Positions 26,851-35,825 are shown, numbered from the stretch's first letter. The stretch is 64,000 nucleotides of DNA from an uncultured Oscillospiraceae bacterium (GCA_910578255.1 CAJTQM010000008.1:10367-74366), one strand, 5' to 3'. Made by a program: numbers and translations. Notes: a model not told the origin generated them from the letters alone.

Positions 26851-26891
26851 AGGAATACTAACTCTATCCCCTCCTTATTGCTGCAAGAGAT

Positions 26892-26936
26892 AAAAAAGCA
26901 GGGCAAGACCGCCGCGGTCCTGCCCTGCTTTTTTAT
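26892..26936. terminator. Terminator hairpin, right copy of the 45-bp repeat
   Basis: Six A, GCAGGGCAAGACCGC, its near complement and six T. It differs from the copy at 24919 at two places only. It lies 42 bases after purC and could serve it. Confidence 0.85.
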
Positions 26937-26986
26937 CTTGGCATATTGTTTTTATTTGCGATTCGGAGCGAAAAAACCGCGATTTG

Positions 26987-27193
26987 CTAAGGAATCTTAT
27001 GGAAAATCACCGTTTGTTCTTTTCTGGATATTTTCCCCACCACGTAGCCGTATTCCGTCAGTTCTTTTTTGTAGGTTAGAAAAGAATGGTCGATGGGGAT
27101 CCCCACAATCGCCTGGATTTCCTCAAAGGTAAGCCGGCAGGTCTTGCTGCCGCCGCGCTGCACATATTCCCACAAAGGCTGATATTTACTCAT
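26987..27193 (-). CDS. Small conserved protein, function unknown
   Basis: 68 residues, well formed (YQPLWEYVQRGG, LTFEEIQAIVG, IDHSFLTYKKEL). It resembles a group of short Clostridia proteins that begin YxPLWEYL and carry a similar central FEEIExIxG, but I know no function. GGAGGATACC precedes the ATG. Single gene; 57 bases separate it from the next minus-strand gene upstream of its reading direction. Confidence 0.78.
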   Translation of the reverse strand: MSKYQPLWEYVQRGGSKTCRLTFEEIQAIVGIPIDHSFLTYKKELTEYGYVVGKISRKEQTVIFHKIP

Positions 27194-27250
27194 GGTATCC
27201 TCCCAAAATTCCGGCGGGATCGACGCCCGTTTTGCCGCCCGGATGACATT

Positions 27251-28519
27251 TCAGGCGGCCTTTTCAAAGATCACCTGGATCTGGCTGTTTCCCTCCAGCA
27301 CAAAGGCTAAAGAGGCGCGCTCCCGGGCCGACGCGACGGTTTTCCCGCCGCTGATCACCAAAATCTCGCCCACCCGATAGCCCGGCTCCGGAAAGGCCAG
27401 AACCTGCAGACCGGTTCCGTTGGCGATGGCACGGCTTCCCTGGGAAAAGCCGGAACCGTCTCTTCGCACCCAATACCGGCCGTTTTTGGAAAAAAGGCAG
27501 GATACGCGGCTGAAGCCGGTTTCGACTTCGGGGATGATGGCCGGGCGGCGCTCCGGCTGGGGATTTTTTGCGGCGGGCGCATCTTCCCTGGCGGCAAAGG
27601 CCTCTGCCGCGCCGCCTAAAATCTGCGGAACCGCGTTTCCGTCGTCCTCGCCGGGGATGTAATCGCTCCAGGACAGGGGCGGATAGGAAAAGCCGGTGGA
27701 GAAGCCCTCCAGCAATCCGCCGCTTTCCAGATGGTCGCTCACCGACCCCGCGCCCTTTAAAAAGTAATTGTAGCCGCTTTCGCCGGGAGAGTCGTCAAAG
27801 GTGGCGTCCACCAGATAATAGCTGCCGCCCAGCTGCACATAGTTCCACATGTGCGGCTCTCCCTCCACCGTTCCGCCGATGATTTCACAGGGGATGCCGG
27901 ACCGGTCGCACAAAAGCTTAAAGGCCTTGGCGTACCCTTCGCAGATGGCGCTGCCCGTCACCAAAGCGCCGTAGGCCTCGCAGGAGACCGGGTCGTAGGA
28001 GGAAACCGCGTCGGTATTATAGGTGCAGCGGGCCAAAATTTCGTCGTGGAAATAGCGCACCTTGTCATAGTCGGTACCGGAGGCGTTTTGCAAAATCGCG
28101 CTGACCGCCCGTTCCAAAGCGTATTGCTGCGACTGGTAGGAGGAGGTGGTCAGGGCGGCGCGCAGGGAAAATCCCACTACCTGGACGGTGCTCCCTTCCA
28201 TATAATACTGGGTGGAAAAGGAAAAGCCGTACTTGTCCAGCCAGACCACCTCCGGATGGTCGCGGTAAAAGGCTTCGTATGCCCGGGCCACCAGCCGCTG
28301 CATGTCGCTATTGGCCTCTTCAGTAGAGGAATAGGTCAAAGTCCGAGAAAGTTCATAGCTGAAGGAGTCGTACCCCTGGGACAGCTTGGAGGTCAAGACG
28401 TCGTAAATTTCCCCCTCCATGCCGTCAAGCTGGCCGCGATAGGATGAGGCGGCCTCTGCCGTTACCGGTACATGGATCAGAATCACAAGGGCGAGCAGTA
28501 GGGCGGTCAGGCTTTTTTT
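27251..28519 (-). CDS. Secreted transglutaminase-like protein
   Basis: 422 residues. Signal peptide at 1-25 (cleavage near AEA-A). The transglutaminase/protease-like core holds the triad Cys194 (SAICEGYAKAF), His224 (EPHMWNYV) and Asp239 (LVDATFDD), as in bacterial YebA/Kyphoscoliosis-type peptidases. The last 100 residues, after a Pro/Ala-rich linker, form a beta-rich domain (YWVRRDGSGF and onward) that may bind wall or peptide. Start 28519 follows GAAAGGATTATCCTG; an earlier frame start is unsupported. Between it and the next gene a TATAAT lies near 28582 (minus strand), a likely promoter with a poor -35. Confidence 0.88.
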   Translation of the reverse strand, partial: KKSLTALLLALVILIHVPVTAEAASSYRGQLDGMEGEIYDVLTSKLSQGYDSFSYELSRTLTYSSTEEANSDMQRLVARAYEAFYRDHPEVVWLDKYGFSFSTQYYMEGSTVQVVGFSLRAALTTSSYQSQQYALERAVSAILQNASGTDYDKVRYFHDEILARCTYNTDAVSSYDPVSCEAYGALVTGSAICEGYAKAFKLLCDRSGIPCEIIGGTVEGEPHMWNYVQLGGSYYLVDATFDDSPGESGYNYFLKGAGSVSDHLESGGLLEGFSTGFSYPPLSWSDYIPGEDDGNAVPQILGGAAEAFAAREDAPAAKNPQPERRPAIIPEVETGFSRVSCLFSKNGRYWVRRDGSGFSQGSRAIANGTGLQVLAFPEPGYRVGEILVISGGKTVASARERASLAFVLEGNSQIQVIFEKAA

Positions 28520-28704
28520 CATCAGGATAATCCTTTCATACAAATCTTCCGGTGGATTTTACCGAATCCGCTAACTTCTATTATACGGAAAAAAGAAGTG
28601 CAGCGCCAGCCAATCATGTGAAAATTCGGTAAAAAAGTTATCCTGATCGTGTTAAAAATACCTGAATTTGCAAAATGTATAAAATGAGATGGGATCCAGA
28701 GGCC

Positions 28705-29925
28705 TTAGCGGCCTTTACGCGGCTTGGCCATGCGAAACGCCTTTCGGCCCAGCAGCAGGATTGCCGCTGCCGCCACGGCCAGCACTGTGCCCTCCAGCCG
28801 GAAAGCAGGACCGGTACCCAGCGCTTCGCACAGAAAACTCAGGGCGGGGGTGGCGGCGATCATACAGACGCTGAACAGCAACGAGCCCACCGAAATGAGG
28901 GTGGCCCGCTGGTCGGAGGGAAGGTCCCGGTTGACCTCGCCGCTGGTGGCGGTTTCCAGCACCAGGGTGGAAAACCGCAGCAGAAATCCGCCGGACACCG
29001 AGAGAGCCGACAGGGCGGATCCGGTGAGCAGCAGGGCGAGGAAGCTTAGCACAACGCAGCCCTTGGCCAGACGGCCGAAGGGGAGCCGGGCCGCCAGCCA
29101 GGGGGCGCATTTGGTCCCGGCCATGCCGCCGGCCTCTACCGCCAGCAAAAAGACGCCGATCCACCCGAAGGGGACGCCATTGGCGGAAAAGTGCTGCTGC
29201 AAAAAGAAGATGGTCAGGGTCGCGCCGCAGCCGCACAGCGCGTCCAGCGCCATTTTGGCGGCAATCTCCCTGTGCTGCCAAAGAAACCGGGCGCTGACCG
29301 CAATTTGTTCCAGGATCCCCCGGCCCAAGGCGGACAGGGAGAAACGGGGACGGTTTTTCTGCGCCTCGGTCACCGCCGGCTCTTGCATGTTCCAGGCGAT
29401 GAGCACGCTGGTGCCGGAAAAGGCCATGTTGCAAAGGTAGGAGAAGACATAGCCGATGCGCCCGGCGATACCGGCGGTCAGCTTGGAGAGACTGACGGCG
29501 ACGCTGCACAAAAACCGCTGGTTCGAGTTGACCGACAGGTACCGTTCCTCCTGGCCGCAGGCCTTTAGGCTGTCGTAGGTCAAAGCGTCCCGGGTGCCGG
29601 AATCCAGATTGTAGCCTAATGTAGTGAGCACCATGGCCAGGCACAGGCTGGGCAGGTTCCAGGCGATCAGCGTGAGAAAGGCGGACAGGGTCATACAGAT
29701 ATAGCTGGCCGCGATGGTCTTTTTGCGGCCGAACAGGTCGGCGATGGCGCCAGAGGGGATTTCGAACAGAAAGCTCGCGATGTGGAAAACCGTTTCGGCG
29801 ATGCCCACCTCCATGAGCGAAAAGCCCCGCTGCAGTAAAAACAGGACCCAGACCCCGTCGGTCAAGGAGAAGGTACCGAAGATTTCCAAAAGATAAAACA
29901 GACGGATCTGCCGTTTGAGTTTCAT
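28705..29925 (-). CDS. MFS transporter
   Basis: 406 residues, about twelve hydrophobic helices. Loop 2-3 carries the MFS signature FEIPSGAIADLFGRKKTI, and TRDALTYDSLKA matches a group of small-molecule or drug efflux MFS proteins common in Firmicutes. The start at 29925 has GAAAGGATGTATTTT ahead of it. Substrate unknown. It is a single gene; its upstream neighbour on the same strand ends at a terminator. Confidence 0.88.
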   Translation of the reverse strand: MKLKRQIRLFYLLEIFGTFSLTDGVWVLFLLQRGFSLMEVGIAETVFHIASFLFEIPSGAIADLFGRKKTIAASYICMTLSAFLTLIAWNLPSLCLAMVLTTLGYNLDSGTRDALTYDSLKACGQEERYLSVNSNQRFLCSVAVSLSKLTAGIAGRIGYVFSYLCNMAFSGTSVLIAWNMQEPAVTEAQKNRPRFSLSALGRGILEQIAVSARFLWQHREIAAKMALDALCGCGATLTIFFLQQHFSANGVPFGWIGVFLLAVEAGGMAGTKCAPWLAARLPFGRLAKGCVVLSFLALLLTGSALSALSVSGGFLLRFSTLVLETATSGEVNRDLPSDQRATLISVGSLLFSVCMIAATPALSFLCEALGTGPAFRLEGTVLAVAAAAILLLGRKAFRMAKPRKGR

Positions 29926-29973
29926 AAAAATACATCCTTTCACAAAAATGGGATCGGGAAAGGATAGATGCAA

Positions 29974-30004
29974 AAAAGCGCATGGCCACAGGCCATGCGC
30001 TTTT
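29974..30004. terminator. Terminator upstream of the MFS gene
   Basis: AAAAGCGCATGGCC and complement around ACA, with A and T runs at the ends. On the minus strand it closes the unit holding the PH-like protein and the 28-residue ORF. Confidence 0.85.
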
Positions 30005-30040
30005 GGTTCGGCTAAAGCTTACCGCCCGAAGAGCATGCTG

Positions 30041-30127
30041 TCACCATCGAAAAATGGGCGCACCTATCCCCTGGACGGAAAACTTGTTTCCATTGGAAAT
30101 GTATACCATTCGCATTTTCCAGCCCAT
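30041..30127 (-). CDS. Possible 28-residue small protein
   Basis: ATG to TGA frame of 29 codons, beginning MGWKMRMVYI and ending GAPIFRW. AAAGGAG lies eight bases before the ATG, a better ribosome site than most genes here. It begins 42 bases after the PH-like gene on the same strand and ends 37 bases before a terminator, so it would be the last gene of a two-gene unit. No known family, no signal peptide, no cysteine. Small size and absence of comparative data keep this tentative. Confidence 0.5.
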   Translation of the reverse strand: MGWKMRMVYISNGNKFSVQGIGAPIFRW

Positions 30128-30169
30128 GGTCGGGTCTCCTTTCGACGGTTTTGGAGTTTTTACAGCGGT

Positions 30170-30493
30170 TTACAGCGCCTGAACACCCACCTGCCGCAGC
30201 CAGGTCTGCAAATTCTTGGCGGGAAAGCCGGTGAGGGGATACTCCTCGCCGGACTGGCTGTGGATGGTCACCTGGGTGATAAACAGGGTCTTGCTCACCG
30301 AAAAGCCCTTGATTTGGGCAAGCGGAAGGTCCATCAGGGCGCTCCCGGATAAATCCATGTAAAAGCACACCCGCTGATTGGTCACATAAATCTTACCCTG
30401 GAAGGGTTTTTTTGTCAACCCCGACTTTTGAAAAAGCGACATGGGGCCGCTGCCCGCCAGCGCCTCGCCGGGGGCCGGCTGAAATTTTGCCAT
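30170..30493 (-). CDS. Bacterial PH/GRAM-like domain protein
   Basis: 107 residues, soluble. The alternating strands (GKIYVTNQRVCFYMDL, LMDLPLAQIKGFSVSKT, ITIHSQSGEEYPLTGF) and a final helix match small bacterial PH-like or GRAM-like proteins, in which the first strand pair TNQRV.F is typical. Such domains usually bind proteins or lipids; the role here is unknown. AGGAGG precedes the ATG. Confidence 0.7.
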   Translation of the reverse strand: MAKFQPAPGEALAGSGPMSLFQKSGLTKKPFQGKIYVTNQRVCFYMDLSGSALMDLPLAQIKGFSVSKTLFITQVTIHSQSGEEYPLTGFPAKNLQTWLRQVGVQAL

Positions 30494-30531
30494 AGGTCAA
30501 AACCTCCTTGGATGTTAAGCGGCGCAGGCTT

Positions 30532-31959
30532 TTACAGCATCTGGTCCAGCTCTAAAAGCGCCCGGACATACACCCGCAGGTTTAACAAGAGGTTGGGGAT
30601 GTCGCAGTACTCGTCGGCCTGGTGGGCGCCGCCCTTGGCAAAGCCGAACAGCCGCACCCGGCCCGGCACCGTTGCGCCGTAGGGGATGGCGTTGGGCAGA
30701 CGGCGGGCATAGGTGCCGCCGTCCTTTAACGGCTCGATGTCCGGCTGCTCCAGCGCGTCCCGGGCCACCTCGATCAGCTTTTGGGCCACGGGGTTTTCCA
30801 GCGAGATGTAAAACGGGTCCAGGTTGCTGAAGGATTCCAACTCCATGGGGGAAGCCGCCCAGGCCGCTTTGATGCCGGAGAGAATCTTGTCCTTGTCTGC
30901 CAGCGAGGGGTAGCGGATATCCGGGTAGAAGCAGATGCGCCCTTCCTCCATGCGGATCATGTTAAACGAGCAGCGCAGCGGGCCGTTGGGCTCGTCGTTG
31001 CAGGCGATGCCGATTTTTTCGCCCCGGTAGTCGTCGGAAACGCCGGCCATCCAGTCCAGGACCTCCTGGCCGTTGCCGGTGAGCAGACCGCTGCCGGCCA
31101 GCACCTTACAAAGCCGCGCCGTGGCGGTCCAGGTGCCGATGGGGTCGCGGACTACTTTGTTTTCGTCCTTCTCCACGGTGATCTTTACACCGCCTTCGAC
31201 CTTTTCCACGGTGGTCTTTTCGAATTTCTCCAGCGCCTTTTTCGCCTGGTCCGGCGAAACGCCCTCCAGCACCGCCCAGGCGATAGGGGAACCGGCATTG
31301 ACCGCCAGTCCGGACCACATATCCGTAAGGTTGCCGGTCATTTTCGGGGATTTGAGCACCGATTTGGTGATCCCCTTTTCCGCGTAGGTGATGGGGTATT
31401 TGGCATCCGGCACCAGGGAGAATTTGGGGCATTTTTCCCTTGCCAAAAACTCGGGAATATCATTCATGCCGATTTCCTCGTTCATGCCAAAGACCAGCAT
31501 CACGTTGTTTTTGAGTTTGATGTCGTGTTCTTTTAAGTAGCGCATGGCGTACAGCGCCATGATGCCGCAGGACTTATTGTCCGCGGTGCCCCGGGCAAAC
31601 AGATATTTTCCGTCCTCGGACAGAATCGGGTCAAAGGGGTCATGGGTCCAGCCCTCCCCCTCGGGAACGATATCCATATGGGAGAAAATGCCGATGGAAT
31701 CGTTATCCGGGTTGTTGCCGTAAACCGCGCTGCCGCAGAAATTGTCGTAGTTGCGGGTCTCGAAGCCGTAGCGGCCGGACATCTCCAGCGCCTTGTCCAG
31801 CATCTGGCGGCAGGCGGCGCCAAAAGGCTTTTCCGGGTCCTCTTTATTCATGATGCTGACGCTGCGAATGCGGCAGACCTCCGAAATATCCTTGACAAAT
31901 TCTTCCCGATGGGCTTCGGCCCACTGGTCCACCTCGCTGTAAAGCTTTTTCCAATCCAT
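30532..31959 (-). CDS. Sapep-family Mn2+-dependent dipeptidase (M20), copy 1
   Basis: 475 residues. Metal and catalytic blocks of M20: SHMDIVPEGEGW, ARGTADNKS (bridging Asp), NEEIGM (general base Glu) and AHQADE near the C terminus; the long lid domain lies between. PepV/Sapep enzymes split dipeptides in the cytosol. Sixteen bases separate it from copy 2, with GGAGGAG between, so the two form an operon. They are clearly paralogous (shared segments such as LFARGTADNKSCGIMALYAM), a tandem duplication that has since diverged. Copy 1 has its own ribosome site. Confidence 0.93.
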   Translation of the reverse strand: MDWKKLYSEVDQWAEAHREEFVKDISEVCRIRSVSIMNKEDPEKPFGAACRQMLDKALEMSGRYGFETRNYDNFCGSAVYGNNPDNDSIGIFSHMDIVPEGEGWTHDPFDPILSEDGKYLFARGTADNKSCGIMALYAMRYLKEHDIKLKNNVMLVFGMNEEIGMNDIPEFLAREKCPKFSLVPDAKYPITYAEKGITKSVLKSPKMTGNLTDMWSGLAVNAGSPIAWAVLEGVSPDQAKKALEKFEKTTVEKVEGGVKITVEKDENKVVRDPIGTWTATARLCKVLAGSGLLTGNGQEVLDWMAGVSDDYRGEKIGIACNDEPNGPLRCSFNMIRMEEGRICFYPDIRYPSLADKDKILSGIKAAWAASPMELESFSNLDPFYISLENPVAQKLIEVARDALEQPDIEPLKDGGTYARRLPNAIPYGATVPGRVRLFGFAKGGAHQADEYCDIPNLLLNLRVYVRALLELDQML

Positions 31960-31975
31960 GTTGCTCCTCCTTTGG

Positions 31976-33439
31976 CTATTTCGAATACATCTCGTCCAAC
32001 TCGATTAAAGCCCGGACATAAATCTGCATGTTGATCAGCAGATTGGGGATGTCGCAGTATTCGTCGGCCTGATGGGCGCCGCCTTTGACCATGCCGAACA
32101 GCCGCACCCGATCCGGCACCGTTGCGCCGTAGGGGATGGCGTTGGGCAGGCTCTGGGCATAGGTGCCACCCTCGGTCAGGTAGGGGATATCCTCCCGGCC
32201 CAGCACATCCTTGGCCACCCGGGCCAGCTTTTCCACCCGCGGGTCCTTGGGGTCGATATAGAAGCCGTCCAGCCGGCGGTGGCGGCAAATCTCCATGGGA
32301 GAGGCAGCCAGGGTTTCCTCCAGCCGGGTGTTGATCTTCTCCTTATCCGCCAGAGGAGGCCAGAGGACAGAGGTATACAGGACGATTTTTTTGTCCGCCA
32401 TCCGCAGGTAGTTAAACCGGACGGACAAAGGCGCGCTGGGGCCGTCGTCGCAGGCGATGCCCATATGGGCGCCGGTGGTATCGGAGGTGTACCAATTAAG
32501 CCAGTTAATAACCTCCATGGTTTTGGGATCCTTTACCAGGCCGCATTTGGCCAGCACCTGGCACAGCCGGGCGGTAGCGGTGGTCTTCTCGTCCTTTTCC
32601 ACGATGATTTTGACGTTGCCGTCCTCCGTCGTCTCGACTCTTGTGTGATCGTAGAACCGGGTCGCCTGCCGGGCCACCGCAAGGCTTACGCCGGAGAGCA
32701 CCGCCCACGCCTCGTTGGAAGGCACACTGACGGTGGGATCGCACCAGTCGTCGTTGCTGATACCGGACCAAAGGTCCACAAGATTGCTGCCGTCCAGCCG
32801 GGCGGATTCCAATCCGTAGCGGGTATTGCCCGATTCGGAGATACACACCGGATACTTAGCGTCCGGCACCAGGAAGATTTTAGAGGGCTTTTCCCGTTTT
32901 AAAAATTCCGGCATATCCCGCATGCCGATTTCCTCGTTCATGCCGAAGACCAGCATCACGTTGTTTTTAAGCTTGATGTCGTGCTCCTTTAAATAGCGCA
33001 TGGCGTACAGGGCCATGATGCCGCAGGACTTATTGTCCGCAGTGCCCCGGGCAAACAGGTACTTGCCGTCCTCGGACAGGACCGGGTCAAAGGGAGGGTG
33101 GGTCCAGCCGCCGGCATTGCTGGCCAATTTGCACATATCCTCCGTCACCACGTCCATATGGGCCACGATGCCGATGGAGTCGTTATCCGGGTTATTGCCG
33201 TACACGGCGCTGCCGCAAAAGTTATCGTAGTTGCGGGTCTCAAAGCCGTAGGCGGCGGACATCTCCAGCGCCTTATCCAGCATCTGGCGGCAGGCCGGGC
33301 CAAAGGGGGCGTTGATCACGTCCGGCGTATTGCGGCTGATGCTGGGGATGCGGCAAACCGCCGAAACATCCTCGATAAATTCCTCGCGATGGGCTTCGGC
33401 CCACTGGGCCACGTCGGCGCAGAGTGCTTTCCAATCCAT
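31976..33439 (-). CDS. Sapep-family Mn2+-dependent dipeptidase (M20), copy 2
   Basis: 487 residues. Same blocks as copy 1 (VAHMDVVTED, ARGTADNKS, NEEIGM, AHQADE), but with an insertion after the first metal histidine (MCKLASNAGGWTH). I start it at the ATG 33439, which gives the same MDWK N terminus as copy 1; an ATG two codons earlier is also possible. First gene of the pair, with a consensus promoter 75 bases upstream. Likely role: breaking down dipeptides, possibly released from glycated peptides given the SIS neighbours. Confidence 0.92.
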   Translation of the reverse strand: MDWKALCADVAQWAEAHREEFIEDVSAVCRIPSISRNTPDVINAPFGPACRQMLDKALEMSAAYGFETRNYDNFCGSAVYGNNPDNDSIGIVAHMDVVTEDMCKLASNAGGWTHPPFDPVLSEDGKYLFARGTADNKSCGIMALYAMRYLKEHDIKLKNNVMLVFGMNEEIGMRDMPEFLKREKPSKIFLVPDAKYPVCISESGNTRYGLESARLDGSNLVDLWSGISNDDWCDPTVSVPSNEAWAVLSGVSLAVARQATRFYDHTRVETTEDGNVKIIVEKDEKTTATARLCQVLAKCGLVKDPKTMEVINWLNWYTSDTTGAHMGIACDDGPSAPLSVRFNYLRMADKKIVLYTSVLWPPLADKEKINTRLEETLAASPMEICRHRRLDGFYIDPKDPRVEKLARVAKDVLGREDIPYLTEGGTYAQSLPNAIPYGATVPDRVRLFGMVKGGAHQADEYCDIPNLLINMQIYVRALIELDEMYSK

Positions 33440-33513
33440 GTACATTCATCCTTTCCATAACGGATCCCTTGCCCGCCCTGTGCGGGAAAGGGATGTCCTA
33501 TGTCGTTATATAC

Positions 33514-33542
33514 AGAATACCATATTCCCCTTTCCCCGTCAA
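33514..33542 (-). promoter_or_regulatory. Promoter of the dipeptidase operon
   Basis: Minus strand TTGACG (33537-33542), 17 bases, TATTCT (33514-33519). TAGGACATCC lies just downstream (about 33491-33501) and matches the palindrome before the CD0519-type gene. Confidence 0.7.
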
Positions 33543-33581
33543 TGCTTTTAGGCGGAACTGCAAAATATTGGTATACGGCGC

Positions 33582-33619
33582 AAAGAAAAGAAGGTCCCGC
33601 CGAAAAAGACGGGGCCTTC
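33582..33619 (-). terminator. Terminator of the SIS gene pair
   Basis: Minus strand GAAGGCCCCGTC and GGCGGGACCTTC around TTTTTC, then TTTTCTTT; eleven bases past the SIS copy 1 gene. Confidence 0.78.
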
Positions 33620-33629
33620 CCACAAAATC

Positions 33630-34625
33630 TTAGTAGGACAGCTGACGGTAGTATCTTCTGATGGCCAGCGGGTGCTTGCCGTACTCCTCCTGATACGCCT
33701 CAATCCGGCTGGTAAAGCAGTGCATGACCAGCGGGGAGAACAGGCCGCGGAATTTGGGATCCACATTGGGCAGCGGCAGGGAGGCGGTGTCGAACTTATA
33801 GACGTTATTGCAGATGGTCTTGAGGAATTTCTCCACCCGCTCCATCTGGGGACGGGTTTCATCCTCGCCGAAGAACAGCAGAACCGTATCGTCCCGCTCA
33901 ATGACCTCCAAGGTGCCGTGGAAGAAATCGCCGGCGGTGACGGATTTGGTGCGCATCCACTGCATCTCTTCCATGATGCACATAGCGTAGGAGTAGGTGG
34001 GGCCCCACAGGTTGCCGGAGCCGATCAGGTACTGGATTTTGTCGTCCCGATGGTTGCGGACATAAGCCTCGCAGTACTCGTCCGCCTGTTTTTCCGCGTA
34101 GGGCAGAACCTCTACCAGATTCTCCAGGTTTTTGATCATCTCGTCGTATTCCGGATAATCGCCTTTATTGTAGGCAAAGCGCAGAAGCATCATGTAAAAG
34201 ATCAAATCGCCGTAGCCCTCGATGGAATAGTCAGCCAGCTCCACCAGCGGGGTTTTGGGCGCGCCGACCACCGAGATCACCCGGGCGCCGACTTCTTTGG
34301 CCTTGTTAACCGTTTCCACAACCTCTTTGGTGTTGCCGGTGGCGGAGGTCACGATCAGAACCGAATCCTTGCCGAACTTTTTGTTGCCCTCGGTGTTGAA
34401 GTCGGCAGCGTGCTCGACATAAAAGGGGAAGGAGGCGATGGGCTTTAAGGTGGCCTCATAGCTCCAGGCCTGGGTCAGGGTACCGCCCACGCCCACAAAG
34501 AAGAGGTTGGAAAAGCCCTCCTTGCAGATTTTGTCCACCACGGCAATGACATCGTCTTTTTTCGCCATAGCCTTTTTGCCGTATTCCAGGGTTTTTTCCG
34601 GCTCGTATTTTAACAGGGTAGGCAT
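33630..34625 (-). CDS. SIS-domain protein, fructosamine-6-phosphate deglycase-like, copy 1
   Basis: 331 residues with two SIS (sugar isomerase) folds: FFVGVGGTLTQAWSYEA, VTSATGNTKEVVETVNKAKEVGARV in the first and YLIGSGNLWGPTYSYAMCIMEE in the second. MRTKSVTAGDFFHGTLEV carries the histidine and glutamate pattern seen in FrlB-type deglycases, which split fructoselysine 6-phosphate to lysine and glucose 6-phosphate. No kinase (FrlD) or sugar-amine transporter is near, so the exact substrate is open. Copy 2 lies 96 bases upstream in the same direction. Confidence 0.82.
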   Translation of the reverse strand: MPTLLKYEPEKTLEYGKKAMAKKDDVIAVVDKICKEGFSNLFFVGVGGTLTQAWSYEATLKPIASFPFYVEHAADFNTEGNKKFGKDSVLIVTSATGNTKEVVETVNKAKEVGARVISVVGAPKTPLVELADYSIEGYGDLIFYMMLLRFAYNKGDYPEYDEMIKNLENLVEVLPYAEKQADEYCEAYVRNHRDDKIQYLIGSGNLWGPTYSYAMCIMEEMQWMRTKSVTAGDFFHGTLEVIERDDTVLLFFGEDETRPQMERVEKFLKTICNNVYKFDTASLPLPNVDPKFRGLFSPLVMHCFTSRIEAYQEEYGKHPLAIRRYYRQLSY

Positions 34626-34721
34626 TTGTAAAATCCTCCTTACTATAATTATGTGGTTCCAAAAAAGCGCCGGGAAATCCGCAGCGCTTTCTTGGAAAAA
34701 AAGGTGTTTATCGAAAACGGA

Positions 34722-35708
34722 TTAATAATCCAGTTTTCTATAGTATCTTCTGATGGGCATCGGGTGCTTGCCGTATTCCTCCAGATATACGCCGATTCTG
34801 CCGGTGATTCCGCCCAGAACGATGGGGGAGAACAGGCCGCGGAATTTCTTGTCAATGCCGGGCAGCTCGTATTTAGCAGTGTCGAACACGGTTACATTTT
34901 TGCAGATGGTGTGCAGGAATTTCTCCGCCCGCTCCATCTGGGGACGGGTGGCGTCCTCGCCGTAGAACAGGATAACGCTGTCATCCCGGCCGATGACCTC
35001 TAAGGTGCCGTGGAAGAAGTCGCCAGCGGTTACGGATTTGGTGCGCATCCACTGCATCTCTTCCATGATGCACATGGCATAAGAGTAGGTGGGGCCCCAC
35101 ATGTTGCCGGAACCGATCAGGTACTGAATCGCGTCGTCGCGATGGATTCTGGCAAACTCTTCCGCGTCTTTCTCCGCAGCTTCTGCAACGGTAGGCATCA
35201 ACTCAGGCAGTTTTTCCAGGTTCGCGTACATCTCGTCGAACTCGGGGTACTCGCCGTTGTTATGTACCAGACGCAGGAAGAAGGTGTAGTAACGGTAGTA
35301 GCTGCCGCCGGGGATGTAGTAATCCGCTTTTTCGGCAAGAGGAGTTCCGGGGGTGTCTACAAAACCAACAACGCGGGCGCCGACTTCTTTGGCCTTGTTA
35401 ACCGCTTCCACAACCTCTTTGGTATCGCCGGTGGAAGAACTTACAACAACCAGAGAATCTTTGGTGAATTTCTTATTGCCCAGGGTGTTGAAATCAGCAG
35501 CATGCTCCGCATGATACTCCAGGGTGGTCAAGGGCTTTAAGGTCTCGCCGATGGACCAGGCATAGGTAATGGTGCCGCCAACGCCGATAAAGAAGATGTT
35601 GGAAAAACCTTCCTGGCTCAGTTTGTCGGCAATCTCGATGATTTCTTTTTTGTTGGCGAGGCAGGATTTAAAGCGCTCTACCATTTTCGCAGGATCGTAC
35701 TTCAGCAT
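34722..35708 (-). CDS. SIS-domain protein, fructosamine-6-phosphate deglycase-like, copy 2
   Basis: 328 residues, closely related to copy 1 over its whole length (same GVGGTxTxAWS, SSTGDTKEVVEAVNKAKEVGARV, MRTKSVTAGDFFHGTLEVI). Start ATG 35708 follows TAGGAGGAT; a longer frame to 35813 lies in the promoter. The tandem pair probably arose by duplication, and the two may act on different sugar-amine phosphates or form a hetero-oligomer. The consensus promoter and an AT-rich repeated motif lie just upstream. Confidence 0.82.
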   Translation of the reverse strand: MLKYDPAKMVERFKSCLANKKEIIEIADKLSQEGFSNIFFIGVGGTITYAWSIGETLKPLTTLEYHAEHAADFNTLGNKKFTKDSLVVVSSSTGDTKEVVEAVNKAKEVGARVVGFVDTPGTPLAEKADYYIPGGSYYRYYTFFLRLVHNNGEYPEFDEMYANLEKLPELMPTVAEAAEKDAEEFARIHRDDAIQYLIGSGNMWGPTYSYAMCIMEEMQWMRTKSVTAGDFFHGTLEVIGRDDSVILFYGEDATRPQMERAEKFLHTICKNVTVFDTAKYELPGIDKKFRGLFSPIVLGGITGRIGVYLEEYGKHPMPIRRYYRKLDY

Positions 35709-35784
35709 GATAATCCTCCTAAAATAAAATGAAATGATGGGCGGCCGGTAAAAAATCCGGTGTGGTTCGCCCTCGAACAACTTC

Positions 35785-35813
35785 ATTTTAACGGATGAAA
35801 CAGTGGTTGTCAA
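35785..35813 (-). promoter_or_regulatory. Consensus sigma-A promoter of the SIS operon
   Basis: Minus strand TTGACA (35808-35813), 17 bases, TAAAAT (35785-35790), 76 bases before the start: the strongest promoter in this half of the window. Confidence 0.82.
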
Positions 35814-35825
35814 CCATAACTTGTA

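Larger units (their letters stand above)
24964..26891 (+). mobile_element. AT-rich acquired island (HTH-methyltransferase and PurC)
   Basis: By eye the GC content drops sharply against both flanks, and codon choice shifts to A/T-ending codons across both genes. The 200 bases before the first gene hold a CATAAT -10 box near 25132 and an inverted repeat GTAGAAGGATTCTCTAC, but no transposase, integrase or att-like site. The ends coincide with the two copies of the 45-bp terminator. Acquisition by transfer is inference from composition. Confidence 0.6.
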
